62,000 nt of DNA from contig NW_019776168.1 of assembly GCF_001039355.2 (NCBI RefSeq), forward strand, positions 1 to 62,000, read 5' to 3'. The DNA is from Lingula anatina (taxonomy: Eukaryota; Brachiopoda; Lingulata; Lingulida; Lingulidae). Of the stretch, positions 21,796 to 34,744 are shown one piece after another; the stretch's first letter is position 1; every line of letters starts with the position of its first letter. The notes beneath the pieces are model-generated. The model was given only the letters and a program-made list of their open reading frames with translations, was not told where the DNA came from and searched no databases. The translations under genes and the position numbers were made by a program.

Positions 21796-22376
21796 AAAAA
21801 TTACTTCTACATTTGACATTCCTTTTGTCGATTTGGACAATGTTTATCATAAATTTCAGTATACATCTTGTATGTAAGAATCAAAATTTAACTGTTTGTC
21901 CCTGCACAAGACAGACTAGCAGATAAAATGAGTATTATACTTTTAAAATAGAAGATATTTACAAGTGAATGAAAATTTTTACTTTTAATTTAACAACGAA
22001 AAACACTTATGTTCAAAGATGGTCAGAAACAACTACAATGTGTAACATTAAATCGGTAAAATTCAAAGACTGCTTTACTATAACACTACCTGGCTTATGG
22101 TGTCATTCATTTAATGCTGGTCACTCTGTCATTTAATTATATTGAAATACACTAAAAGGCAGATTATATCTACTGTACTAAGTGTTTGCGAACCACACAC
22201 TATCGCAATACTCTAATTATTTGACTTGCATACCTCCCTTTGTGCATAAAAGTAATCTTACCTGCGCGTGAGCGGACCCTTGTTTATTTACTATGCGCCT
22301 CGTTCAACTGAACCGCAAACAATGCCACCTCTCATTTTTAGATCAATAATAACAAATGCATTACATGGTAGCCTTT

Positions 22377-22502
22377 GTCCTACGGACCTTGCTTCCTAGT
22401 AACGTATGTCCTAGGACTTCCATTCCTAGCAATACATGCCCTAGGACTTGCTTTCCCAGGACTTAGTGTCCGGGCGGACTTGCCTTTCTAGGACGTTCAC
22501 TC
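22377..22502 (+). repeat. Tandem repeat of about 30 bp centred on GTCCTAGGAC
   Basis: Four units start at 22377, 22408, 22438 and 22468. Each has the palindrome GTCCTAGGAC or a variant, then ttccattcctagcaatacat or similar. The array ends exactly where the tRNA-like sequence begins. Confidence 0.75.
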
Positions 22503-22611
22503 CTGCCACACCGGGATTGAACCAGCGACCTTCAGATGACTGGTGTTATCTTAACTCATGCTACATAAGCCTGCTTCAGTCTGACGCTCTCCCAACTGAG
22601 GTATCGCGGCC
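22502..22611 (-). tRNA. tRNA-Phe-like sequence with a 36-base intron (probably pseudogene or SINE head)
   Basis: Read on the minus strand it has an A box (near CTCAGTTGGGAGAGC), anticodon stem TCAGA/TCTGA, loop CTGAAGA with anticodon GAA (complement of 22575-22577), and a B box GGTTCAATCCC. A 36-base insert (complement of 22538-22573) lies exactly between positions 37 and 38, the standard site of tRNA introns. The acceptor stem does not close well: GCCGCGA faces a 3' side about two bases short. It is therefore likely a tRNA pseudogene or the head of a SINE. Confidence 0.5.
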
Positions 22612-22639
22612 ATCGTTCCTTTATTTATTTTACACGTGA

Positions 22640-25470
22640 AATTGACATTAAAATTAGATCAAAATTGATCACGTTTTAACAAAAACGTTTTTTTAATCTG
22701 TCATTTCATTATTTTAATTGTAACTAAATATGCCGTTCTCCAAAGATATGTTTTGTTTAAATTTTTTCTCACTCTTATTTTCATCCCATTGCTATTGTCG
22801 GCTGATTAATTTTACAGTTGGTGAGTGAAGTCTTTTTACCGCTTTTACTGATTAAGCTTTGTAGATTGTCTAACTCTTAAATTTTTTTCACTTTTTTGTT
22901 GTAGTTACAAAACTCTCACGAAACAAGTTCATGAAAAAACATTTAAAATTTCAGATGCATAGATTAAGGAGGTTTTTATTTCCTTGCAAAAATAGGAACA
23001 AATTAACTTTTTGGAAATGACAAAGGCACCTGTACATTTTTTTAACACGTGCCAGTGATAATCATTCAATGAAATCGGTAAACGAGATGATAAATATCCT
23101 ACATTTAATATTATTTTATGACTTTCTTTCACTTCAGTGTCTCAATATGCGCAGCTGAAGGTAAGGTTTTTTGTTACAAATAAATACCCCTGATATAATC
23201 TAGTGAATAAGCACTAACTTTGTTGTCGGAGCCAGATTTCTTAACCTAAGTTATGTCAGACCAAGGGTTTTAAAAAAATATTTTTACACTACAAAGATGT
23301 TTCTCAATAATATGAAAAGACGAATATATTTTTGGGGTTATTGGTATTTGGTTTGTTATAACATTTCTATGTATAATGATGTATATTACCTTTTCTTCTA
23401 ATTCCTGTGCGACTTCTTCCACTTGCTAATTAAGTTATTTGTAATTATATGTTAAATCAACATCTTAACCAATTTTTCTCAAAGAATCCTTTGACAAGTT
23501 TTACAATAATATTCACCCTTAAATAGTAAAATAAAATTTAGCAATCACTTATATGTATATTATAACTATCTATTGCAGAACTATTGTGAAATATGTGCAT
23601 AATAAATTATCCTCATTTCTTTCTTTTTTCCTTTCATTTGCCGTTTACTCCTCCTTTAGGGTGTAAGTATTCCATTTCTTTCCCAGACTGAAAAATAAGC
23701 AATTAAAAGTATCTTTAGTTTTTGGATATCGTGTACATTCTAGTAATGTACAAAAATAATTGACATCAAATAGTATAAACCAAAAATGTATCTTTAACTT
23801 TTTCAATATGTTATATATTCACCTTGATATTAATAAGGATTATATTTTCATTCCATTTCCATATGTTTGGTCCATACCTGTTTGACACTGATCAAATTTC
23901 ACTTATACAGGGAGTAAGTATTAACTGAATGGACAAACAATATGTCTGGTATCTTAACATAAATTAAAGGACAACGCATCATTTATATTAAGCCTACGTT
24001 TATAACACAAGACGCTTTTTCTATAAAGAAATTTCTACTCCTGCTCTATTACTAATCATTTCAGAAATCAAAATGCAGTGAATGTGCTGATAATCATTCC
24101 TTTGGTTCATTGGGGTTCTATATGTTAGAATTTATTTCCTTATCCCTTTAAAGTAAACATTCTCTTCTTATAAGATTCTGTCACATGAAAAATACAACAG
24201 GATGAATTTGCTAATTCAAGCTGATTACGTGACAGCAACTTTTTGGGGGTGAAACTTGTAATATCGATTTCAAAACAGACCTCGCTCACCTTTACAGCTA
24301 ATATTAAAACCGTTGTAACACTTATCTAATCAAAACATCTTAAAGTTCAATCTGATGTCACAGAATCTTCTTGAAGGGCTTTACATACTTTTGATTTTAT
24401 CAGTTAAACGACAATGTAATGTCTTTGTTTAATCATGTACACCTGTTGTACTTCGTCAATTTAATGGAACATCGGCATCCGTGGCTTGTATCTCCTACAC
24501 ATAAACACGTAAAACCAATACACTGGATACATGTAGTAGTAATATCGGAAACAGATCACACTCTCACAAAATTGACAAAACAGCCTAATTTACGGTTAAC
24601 GCTATTTCTATTGCACAATTATTAATTAAGATAAGTATTTTATATTAAAGAAACGGTAAAAAAGCGATTTTGACAAATGTTGGCTTTCGTAACGTACCGA
24701 ACGCCTTTAAGTCATATCACGGCGCATTTGCGAGCCTGAAACTTGATGGAACTTGATGGCTAATCTAATGGAAAATTATTGAGAACACTAGAAAAAAATC
24801 ATGTATAGTATTTTTGTTAAAATCCTATATCAAGTTCGCTTTATTCGATAGCTTGCAATTTACATTAACATTATCAGAAGTAAACAATTTGATAATATTC
24901 AATTTGATGAGGGAAGTCAGAAGTCGTACTAACTCGTGCTAACTACTAACAGTAGTGTATCGGTCGCAAGTGACCCTCACCGAGTCATCCACGTACCCAG
25001 TAGTTTTTATAACAACCTGTACTATTTATTTAGCCGTGACAATAAAACTTGAGTCGGTAGATAGCGTTAGTTTGAAAAAAATGAGTGAGTTCATCAGAAA
25101 TGTGATGGAATTTTAAAAGATTTAAGTCATGTTTCTTGCTCTAATAACTGGCTGAGGTGACGTTTATAAAAATGGCATCAATAAAGTCTTAATGTCCGTT
25201 GAAATATCACTATATATCACATAAAATACACATGTTGCTAATTAGCGTGGTCTGAAATTAAACCCCAAGCTACTTTGGACGTAAAGAATTTGTGTAAAAT
25301 TTAAACCTCAAATAAATCAAAATAGAATACAAAATAGAAATTATTACGAATTCCATTACCGTGCATGACAAAGTTTGGTGTTTGTTTCGACGAAAAGGGC
25401 ATTTAAATAGTATTGAGTTTGGATGCAACATTACGACATCAGTTAGGACTTAGGAAGTAAAACGTGCGTC
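22640..25470. other. AT-rich intergenic DNA, no gene seen
   Basis: Nearly 3 kb upstream of the four-gene array. Only short open frames occur and no repeat family was recognised. Confidence 0.55.
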
Positions 25471-25489
25471 ACGCAAACGCTGAAAAATT

Positions 25490-25545
25490 GGCATTTGCCA
25501 ATACGATGTGCATCACATCATATTTCTGTCTGCAGTATATTAGAG
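25490..25545 (+). promoter_or_regulatory. Putative promoter of array gene A
   Basis: A gcatttgccaata block (25490) and a TATA-like gtatatta (25535-25542) sit about 80-130 bases before the start codon, in the order also seen before genes B-D. Confidence 0.4.
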
Positions 25546-25623
25546 CCATTGCAATCTATTACGGCTATCATTTGTTGTTAACTTCTTTGTTAACAGAAAG
25601 TATCGGCTCAAGTCCTATTCAAA

Positions 25624-28600
25624 ATGTCTACTTTGCCTCTACTTTTCCTCTTGGTATTGGGGTCAATCTGTTGTAGTCAACATCCCATACTGAATGTCCT
25701 TCAAAACGGCATAATTACAGATACTACAACTCCTTCCAACAGATTTTTACAAAATCGGATGAGATACAGCCCGACTTTGTGGACTCCAGCTTGGAGTATA
25801 GAGACAAAAGACAGTTTACGAGAACAGAAGTCGCTCAGAAAAGCAACTCAGAGTATTACTAAACGTTCGTTTTCCAGATCACGTAGAAAAGCAAATGGAA
25901 TCGGAACAACAACAGTCAACAATGCTGAACTCACGGAGAGAATGAGTTTACTTCAAAACAACTCAGAATCAAGTTTAATTCCAATTTCCAAAACATTTCA
26001 GGCCACGCCTAAAACCAGCTCCTTGGACGATTCCTCCGAAATTAAGCCTTTTCCGTGGATTTGGAGTGGATCGCAGTTGGTGTTCCCTACCAATGAAAAC
26101 TTTTGTTTTGTAAAGTACGGGCGGATTTCACAGCAGCACATAACGTGTTACTGTGACGCATTCTGTAATCTGTTTCACGATTGCTGTCTGCCGTATCTAT
26201 CTTGCAACGAATTTCCCACTGCGACGACGACCTCAGCATTCAATATTACAGCAAAACAAGTTGAATGCAGATCCCAGGGTTCGAAATTGAACCAGTTAAA
26301 TAGGTCAGACTTTACCCGTAGAAGGCCGGGTTACCGGTTTTACTGGATGGTCTCATCTTGTTCGAGTAGAACACACAGCTCAACTCTCCGTCAAAAATGT
26401 GAGTTTTCAGGGTTCACAACTGACCTTGACATTCTCAGTCCAGTTTCAGATCCAGTGACAAAACTTACCTTTAAAAACAAATTCTGTGCTGCTTGTAACA
26501 ATTTATTTGACACTTCAGTATGGGACACGATGTTTAAGTGTGCAAATACAACTAGCTCCTACGAGTTAAGTGTCAACGTTACGTCATTACAAGATCTTGT
26601 TGAACGCATCGATTTAAAGAGCGACTGCTCGCTTTATTTTAAGCCACCGAAAGAAATTCCAGGAAGACCGTGTGCCCCTATTGGTTATCGCCACTACAAT
26701 GGCCTTCGTTGGTTTAACTCGTGTGGCCCAAAAAACAATTTCCTTCAGGAACGGTGCACAAATGCACCATTTACACTTGTACAAGTTACAGCTGGCAGAG
26801 ACCTAATTTACTGCAGAAACGTTTTCTGCTGGCTGTGTCGCCAACACCAGTTACCAGACAGGTTCACAGATTGTTCAGAATTGGGTAAGGCATTAATTAA
26901 TTCAATTTTATCTCATTCACTAAATTATGTTGGCTACTGAAATGTATTTTAAATCGCTCGACTTTCATTCCATTGAGCATTTGTTGTTGTTGTTGTTGTT
27001 GTTTTAAATTTGGATAAAACATAAACTATGTCTTTTAGTAAGTAGAGACGTAAAAAACTTCTCTCTCATTTTGAGAAACTGTCCAAAAGTCACCCTCTTT
27101 GCTCACGTGTGACTTTGCGCTTGGCTTTAAAAATTTTAAGGGCAACTCCATGGGGTTTACATGTACCTGCCAAAATGAAATTTCACGAGAAAATAAGCAT
27201 GCAGTTTTCTTGAACTCACGAATACCCCTCTCTTAACTTGGATTCGACCTTTTTAATTTAAAAGGACTGGCCAGTCATAATAACCAGCCACCAACTTCGA
27301 TTGTAATTTCAACATCAAGTACGCTTCAGAAAGAAATATTTAAGGAGTTAAATAGTTTGTAAGAAAAATGTAAAGCTTTACAAGAAGCTCTGGATGGCAA
27401 AACTAAGAATTCGGGGGGTTTTCAAACCCATGGGGTATACCTTTAACGTTATGTTAAGCTTAAAGCTCGGGGTAACGAAACTAAGGGTCCGTGTAACAAA
27501 AAGTCTGCCCTCCATTTAATTATAATGGTTAGGGTTAGCCTGACCTAAGTGGATCAAAATATAGGACGAGGCTTACCTGTACAAATGAATGGGAAGCGGA
27601 CTCTCTATTATGGGGGACCGGCGCAAACCCATATATGTGTATGTGTGCGTGCGTGCGCGCGCGGTTGTATGTGTGTTTGTGTGTCGAGGATTCATTGGAA
27701 ATGCGTAAAATTTCGAAAGTATCAATTAATTCTTTGTTTCTTTGTTTCAGTAAAGGTACACTTTTAAATACTTTTTCATATTGATAAAATTTCAGGTGAC
27801 TCACATGTTAACATTAAACGCAGCTATGATCCTGTGGGGTTTGGAGCATTAATTGATGTGTCGCACAAAAAGGACTGGTGTGAACCACAGACAGGCACAG
27901 TAAGTATCTGACCATCACTATTACACGCACTTCTGGCTTTTCTTAGTTTGTTGTTATTTTTGGGACGGACAATCATCTTTAAAAAAATGGTATGCGACCC
28001 CCCTGCATATTTTCTCTTGAGTAATATCTGGACTCCAATTTTACCCAAACTGTTATTATTAGCTATCCATTATCTAATATTTTATTCTAAGATGTATATT
28101 TCACTCTCTGGTACTACCGGTATATCAGTGGTAAAATGTTTATTTCAAAGGTAATATTGTAAAGCAATTAACAATCCGTTAATACTTGCATTTCCTTTTT
28201 CAAACGAAATACCCGTAATTTTTGCATTATGTTGCAAAAAGACAGACAAACAAATACTTACTAGCTAACAAACATACTAACGGGACCAAAAACAAAACCT
28301 CCTCAGAGAATTAAATAATTTAGTTTGCTTTAAATGTTATACAAGGGCGGATCCAGGATTGTTTGGGGACCGTTTTTTTCAGGATTTTTTAAGCGGGCCC
28401 TTTGGCGAAGGTTCGCGGCCCGTTGAAGGGCCCCGGAAATTATTGGCGTTTTGGAGGGCGAACTGTGCCATTTGGTACGGTTTTGAACTATGATTCAGCT
28501 ATTCAAACTTCTTATTTAAAAAGGGGATTAATGTTGTGATTTTATTTTCAGAAACTGAAGGGTAGGGTCAGGACCCCCTGACCCCCCTGGATCCGCCACT

Positions 28601-29320
28601 GTTATATATAAACATTGTTGGCTGTCTAATATTTGTTGACTAATAGTAGTTTTAATACAGTTTTTGTTGTCAAACGTCATACTAGTATTTATATTGATTA
28701 TATTTTTTCAGGCACAATGCTTTGTCTCAAAGTTCATGGAACAAGACAAGTGTTTTTCGCCCATAGTTGGTGTCTTCAATGGTTATTACGACTTGAAGCT
28801 ATTGATTGCCCCCCAAAATGAACCGAACGTTTCTAAGAATTATACCGACTGGACTGACTGTAAGTCAATTGGGTACGATATATTTTCAATTAAATTTTAC
28901 TATTCCAAGCAGAATTTATGGGAATTTTTTAAACAGAAGATAACATGTACTGCCATGACAGTTGATGTGAACGACACGAGTGGCAAAACCTTTGCAAGAG
29001 CAGCATATGTCTATAATATCCCAGTGGCTTTAAAAAGAAAAATCAACAGTTATATTGAGGGCATTCCTTTATTTGAATATTTGCAAGACGCGGTTGCCGA
29101 GTACCTACAACAGAATGGTATTGTTAGCCATAATGCGGTTGATTACAAAGTAAGCCTCATCCGGGAAGAGCCGAAACTTTGTGAAGACGTAGAACGTGAG
29201 ACAAGGGTTAATACGGTGCCGACACATTCCCATGGGACTAACCAGCATGTCCCTCATTTTTTTGTATTTCTATGCTCCTACACTGTTATGTTTTCGATAG
29301 GCCTACTCAACGAGTTTTGA
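25624..29320 (+). CDS. Array gene A: secreted somatomedin-B/Methuselah-ectodomain-like protein
   Basis: Exons 25624-26884, 27796-27899 and 28712-29320 (GT-AG; phases 1 and 0) give 657 aa. Order: signal peptide 1-19 (LLFLLVLGSICCSQ), propeptide with furin site RSRR (85-88), Ser/Thr-rich linker, somatomedin-B-like knot (C161, C175, C177, C181, C187, C188, C194; spacing of CYCDAFCNLFHDCC is canonical), then two cysteine modules ending FKNKFCAACN (284-292) and CRNVFCWLCR. Exon 2 encodes LIDVSHKKDWC. The protein ends in a hydrophobic tail (FFVFLCSYTVMFSIGLL) with only three residues after it. The family resembles ectodomains of lophotrochozoan Methuselah/adhesion-type receptors, but no seven-helix part exists. 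GPI or tail anchoring is inferred; the ligand is unknown. It has several N-glycosylation sites. Confidence 0.8.
27472..27620 (+). repeat. Dispersed repeat, copy 1, in intron 1 of gene A
   Basis: It contains taatggttagggttag, gacctaagtgg and acaaatgaatgggaagcgg. The same order occurs inverted at 33720-33870. It overlaps the end of a GT/GC microsatellite area (27635-27690). Confidence 0.7.
28342..28600. mobile_element. hAT-like MITE in intron 2 of gene A
   Basis: A 259-base element with imperfect terminal inverted repeats (caagggcggatccagg at the left, cctggatccgccact at the right), flanked on both sides by gttata. It carries no ORF. The ends resemble those of hAT-type elements common in animals; the assignment is inference. 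Confidence 0.65.
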
Positions 29321-32300
29321 ATCAAACTCTAATATAACCGTCGAAAATGTAAATCCAAAAGTGTAATAATAGACAGTAGTTCTCAAATGGTAGCAGCACA
29401 AATATGTACAACAAGAAGTATCCAGCAATACTTAAACAGTCCATGGCTAAGCAGACGTAAGTCAAACAGTAGCAGGCAGCAACAGTAAGTTATGACAGAG
29501 AGAGCTCTAATATACGCTTAGTCGTTTACATCATCAGACATCATCAGGGTATGGACGCTTCTAGAAGTTTCTACTGATATCCATGATCTAAAAGATTCTA
29601 GAAACATATTGAATACAATTGGTTAATTAAAGTTTTAGCATACCAAATTCTAGAAAGTTCTTGAAAATTGTTTTGAACAACGGGCCCTGACGCAAATACT
29701 TTCTGCTATCTAAATGAAAAGTTGTTCCCTAAAGCGCTCACAGAAACCAAGTCATTTTCTTAGTGAGATACATGTATTTTTAGTTCTAATTGATAGAAGT
29801 ACACTTTGATTGAAGTACACTAAAACGAAAATTATTTGAGCTTTTGTGATAAGCAGTATTAACCATTTAGTGAAGTGTTGTTTAGGTGATCAGAATTGCA
29901 GTTCACACACTAAGGCCCAAACAAAATGGCAAGCAATGGTGAATCGTCTTGAAATTTCATGAGACATTTGATTTGAAAAAATAAATGAAGCAACACGAAA
30001 AGATATATGCTGTATGATTCGCTTCTGTGGAAGGTTTGAGCTTAGAAATTACTAAAATTAATTTTACCACTTATAAAGTTCTGTGCCTCTGATTGGGCGA
30101 TATACAAGAGTGTGATTAGCCAGGTGCAGCCGAGGTAAATAGACTCTTGAATGTCGCATATTGTAGATGACGAGTTGTTGTAACTGATTTATACCACGAC
30201 TGACCACCCGAAATAATAACTAAAATTTAATAATGAAAGTTGCGTTGTCAAAATTTTTGATAAGTACTTTTTTTTATTCCTTCAGAAAGGGAAGTTTGGC
30301 GTAGTCAAATTTGCTTGTTGCATTTTTTAAGATGGAGGGTCCAAAGCTGCATCTCCGACCGTGGTCAGACACCTTGTAGCCTTGCCCAATCAAGTTTTAT
30401 TATTATTATTATTATTATTATTTAATTTCTTTTCCGTTTTTTGTTCGCGTCACAGTGTTTATACAAGTGAGCGCTACTACTCCGCTTCACTCTGCTTTCA
30501 TGCATACATCTGTAGTTCTCTGTAGCGAATAATATTGTCATCACAACTTTATGCTGGTTTTCAATTTTTGATCGTGTTACAATTTTTTGGATTTGGTTGT
30601 TACCTTTTGTTGGATTTTTGGTAAAATTTTCGTCTGATTGGCCTTACCAGAAGCGGACCTCTAACTTCTGCAGCAACCCTACAAACTGAAATGTGTGCAC
30701 TTTCGTTTGGAAATTATATTTTGAGTGTAGATATTTCAGGCGTACACATTACGTTAATATCATTTATCAAAACTATTCAATGTTTATCACTAATCCACTT
30801 CATTTTCGTTTTATTAGAGGGACCTTCAATAAATGCGGCCGTCATAGGCCAGATTTCGAACTTCATGCTCGAGTTTGTTTTATTTTTTAATAGGCACTTC
30901 TTATTATTTAAGTCGGTTACAATCAAGGAAACACAAAAAGAGGTTTTATAGCCCGTGACCAGCAATTTCCAAAAGGGGTGTCTGTTTCTGAAAAAGTGTA
31001 CGAAGATCAATTTTTACCCGGGTTGGACTTTTCCTGGCAAAAAATGACGGTTTGTTCGAACTCAAAAATTCCCTCCAGGGACATTTTCCTGTGAATTTTA
31101 CTGCTTCAAGAGGACATTTAGCATGGCCACACTAGCCAACAAGATGGTGCACCGGTAATTTAATTCAACGAGTGGAAAAGAGGAAAAAGACACATCACAA
31201 TGTTACAAAAATCCTATCCGTGAAAAACTGAATAAAGCCGTTTTAAAAGTTTATTTGAGATTAGAGATCTACAGCCAAAGGTAATTTGTGGCTTGATTTA
31301 TTTGTTACTTGATAAAGTTGGTGCTGTCTTTTCCTAATGATTTTATCATAATGGGTTCACATTGATTGGAGATGATTTCAGCTGTACAGTACATGTACAT
31401 TCTCTGTACCTTGCAAAGCTTCTGAACTGGATATGTGAATCCCGCAAACACACGCACATTAATTACTTTGGCGAAGTTATGTTAGCAAAATTATTACACC
31501 ATAATTAGTGTGTAGACAAAAAACACTGTAACGTTGGTTTCAAGTTAATGTTTTGTTGAAGAATGATTTTGGTTATGTACAGTTGTACTAAACACTACAA
31601 GACGCATTAAAGATCTTACTGGTTTTAACCCGGTGAAGTAAATCCCTTTCCAGAATCCTACCTCAAGTTTCTACGTTAGCGTGCATCGAAAAGACATGAC
31701 CAGAATGACATGTTAACACCTGTTGTTCATCTCAACCTCCGTCACCTGCCTTTGCATCCAGTTTAAGGCTTCATTCACATGCAATGTCTAAATATCCCGC
31801 AATAGTTCTGCTATGTGATATATGGCGGTGCAAACAAAATTCTCAGTTATTCAAAACTACTTGGTTAGTTACTTTAGACCAGGAAAGGTAACATAAGGAG
31901 CACTGTCGGCCTCAAATCAGTTTGTGTAATATTTTTAATATTTAATAATTTATTATTTAATAAAATCCATTAGTCGGGCATGATTTTTTATTACAAATGT
32001 GCGATTACAAATTAACTGCTATCTATAATTAAAAAAATGGATTTAATATAATCGCAAATAAATTAATGCGTACAGTTACAAAGAACTGCAGATAAACAAC
32101 ACTAAAAGAGAAATTAGTCACATATACATATAATTGATTTCTATGTTAAATTATCTTAATGGACCTAATTTAAACAACACTAAATGAAAAAAAAAACAGA
32201 AATGTATTCAAATGAGGTCCTTGGCTTCGGCCTGCGCTGGGTCCTTTACTAGTTTGAATGAAATGTCTTATCGCATAACACTTCTCAGTATTGAAATTAA

Positions 32301-32482
32301 CGGAATCACAGAAACGTCTCGATCCAAAATGCGCTTTGGCAGTTTTTTCAGCTCTAAGCCTCCACCTCTTGGTCCTAGGGGGTCCATCTCCGGAGGGTCA
32401 AAGTTTTCGCCTGCTGGCACAGGTGAAACAAGCGTAGTGGACGTAGAAAAGTGCGCAGGCCGTCATTTCTTTCTTTTCGCAA
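29321..32482. other. Intergenic DNA between array genes A and B, no gene seen
   Basis: The stretch at 29890-29995 matches the 3' flank of gene D (58820-58905), so it belongs to the duplicated unit. A (TTA)n tract lies at 30397-30422. No coding gene was recognised. Confidence 0.55.
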
Positions 32483-32765
32483 GGCACTTCTTAGTATTGA
32501 AATTAAGGATAATACAGAAAGGTCTTGATCTAAAATAAAATCTGCCAGCTTGTTTTACACAGATAGAGTTCTACATTTTATAAGCTTTGTGGTGTGCCTT
32601 TTCCTGTTTCACCACGTTGAATCACGCGATCCAACAGCAGGGTAAGGTTTAACGAAAACATCAAATTTCTTTTTCTATACATTGTCAACCGAAGTTCCTT
32701 TTCATTTTGCCAATTGCGTCAGCATTATATTTTTAAAGAGAAAATTGCAAAATTGGTTTCTCAAA

Positions 32766-32796
<31 letters not shown>

Positions 32797-33420
32797 TTCT
32801 TCCCCTTAACAAAATATTCTCACAAAAAAATGGCATGCATAGCAACTAGGGCATGGGCTACAATCCAGTTTAGTAAGGTTTAATGCTTTGGTTATGAAAG
32901 TATGGGCCCCTTAATTGATATTTTTGTGCCTTATCAAGGATAATTAATCTTTCAAGAATAGTCGCTGAGATGGGTTTACTGTACTCAGTTGCATCATTGA
33001 TAATAACATTCCATAATCGTCTCACGTTTTAAAAGTAAAACCTATCGTACATATGAGCGACTTGAAAGTATATTTGCATTTTTTTTCTCTCAAAATGCAA
33101 TTATGTCGTCAGTGGTAAAATGACATGCGTGAATGCAAAAAAAAAAGTTTTTGAAAACGGCGTATCACCTGCGATCAGAAACATGTACAAGCAGAAATGT
33201 TATATTTTTGATGCCCTATAACAGCTGATGCCTTGCGTGATTCGACATCAGGCGAAACAGGCAAAGGCACACCACAAAAGTGATAAAAGTGAAACTCTAT
33301 GCGTGTAAAACAAGCTGCCAGATGTTGAAGCGTATTTTGCGGCAAGACCTATCACGCATTTGTGTTATCGTATATTGTAATACTGAGAATTGCCTAGCGA
33401 TGACACATTCCGTTCAAACT
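32483..33420. mobile_element. Fold-back element with long inverted repeats
   Basis: The left arm (about 32483-32640) and right arm (about 33225-33420) are inverted copies. They share gccagcttgttttacac and tttgtggtgtgcctttt followed by cctgtttc, and end near aatcacgc. The inner 580 bases are noncoding and include (ATT)n at 32767-32794. A single arm-like piece recurs at 52305-52335. Confidence 0.65.
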
Positions 33421-33719
33421 AGGATAGAACCCAGAGAGCGAAGTAGTCGTAGTTGAGAGGACATGCATTGAACAAGGTGAAAGTCACTGGCTCTACCTGT
33501 ATCTCACAATGGAGAAGAAATTTGGTTCCAGATGGTGATCCCAATAGTTAGCCCATTTATCCCCTATCCAGAAGTTTTCATCAAAACCCATCGATATCTT
33601 TATGGATTAGGCTGGCAACACATCAACAAAAAATAAACAGACAGAAAAACGGAGGTTAAAACACATAACTTCCTTAGTGCCGGTAAGAAGATGTTTTAAT
33701 GACTGTGTAACTTGACAGA

Positions 33720-33870
33720 GAGTCCCTCATAATAGTGTCCGCTTCCCATTCATTTGTACAGGTGAGCCTTGCCCTAGATTTCGACCCACTTAGGTCATAC
33801 TAACCCTAACCATTATAACTATGTGGAGAGCGGACTTTCTGTTACACGGACCTCAGTTTCGTTACAACGG
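33720..33870 (-). repeat. Dispersed repeat, copy 2, inverted
   Basis: The reverse complement matches 27472-27620 closely, including the ggttagggttag and aatgaatgggaagcgg blocks. Confidence 0.7.
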
Positions 33871-34744
33871 AACAATTGACACACGCAGTTGATCAGAATG
33901 ATAAAAACAGAGACATCAATTCCGAAATGATCTTCATAAGAACTGTTCTTACTGGAGAGATTATATCCTTGTAGTGTGTGCGAAGTATGTAAAGATCCTC
34001 GCCTGCATTCTCACACTTACCCCCGTACATATTTACGGATAGTTAACTGATCAATTTTCAGCTTCGGACTTGTAAATATTGGGGCACGGTCTTTATAAAA
34101 CAAAAACACAATGAAAAAAATCTGGCTTACATAAAAAGGGTTTTTGTAGCTTTAAGAACAATTTTAGACATTCAAACTGTTCCTGTTCTGTAATTATTTA
34201 ACTGAAGACTGGACAGGAACCTTCAGGTTTAGACTTCCATTTCTTTTAAATTCATTCCTACTGACTAGTACGACATAATCTACTGGTATCATCCCACTGT
34301 ACCTTTTAATACTACCATATAACCCGCCTGAAACACACAGAAAACTACCAACACATAACTTCATAATATAGAGCTATTTCAAAACAGACTCGGTGATTGT
34401 GCTAGCTGAGAAAATAAAGGTTGAGACTGATTGCAATGTGACTGGATGTGACTTGTGTCAGCTGTGCTGCTCGTGAAGTAACGTATCATGTTTCATAAAA
34501 TTTTGCATATTACTAAGTAAAGTCAGTTTAAATTCAATGCAAATCTTACTACCTTTGTGAGATAAATATTGAGTCTGCATACATGTACCAAACAGTTTTC
34601 ATTGGAAATCTGATTTACTTTCAGAGCCAACGCAAACCTGTTTTTTTTTCGAATTTTCATATATGCCCAACTATGGCATCTGAAGTTTACCGAAGTTTAA
34701 TTTGGGTTAATATTGGAAATAAACGAATGTTAGATGGGTTTATA

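Noticed and set aside
26885-26940. C-terminal read-through of gene A exon 1 as a short secreted form
   Set aside because: The frame passes a good splice donor that is shared by all copies and joins in phase to exon 2; the read-through differs in each gene.
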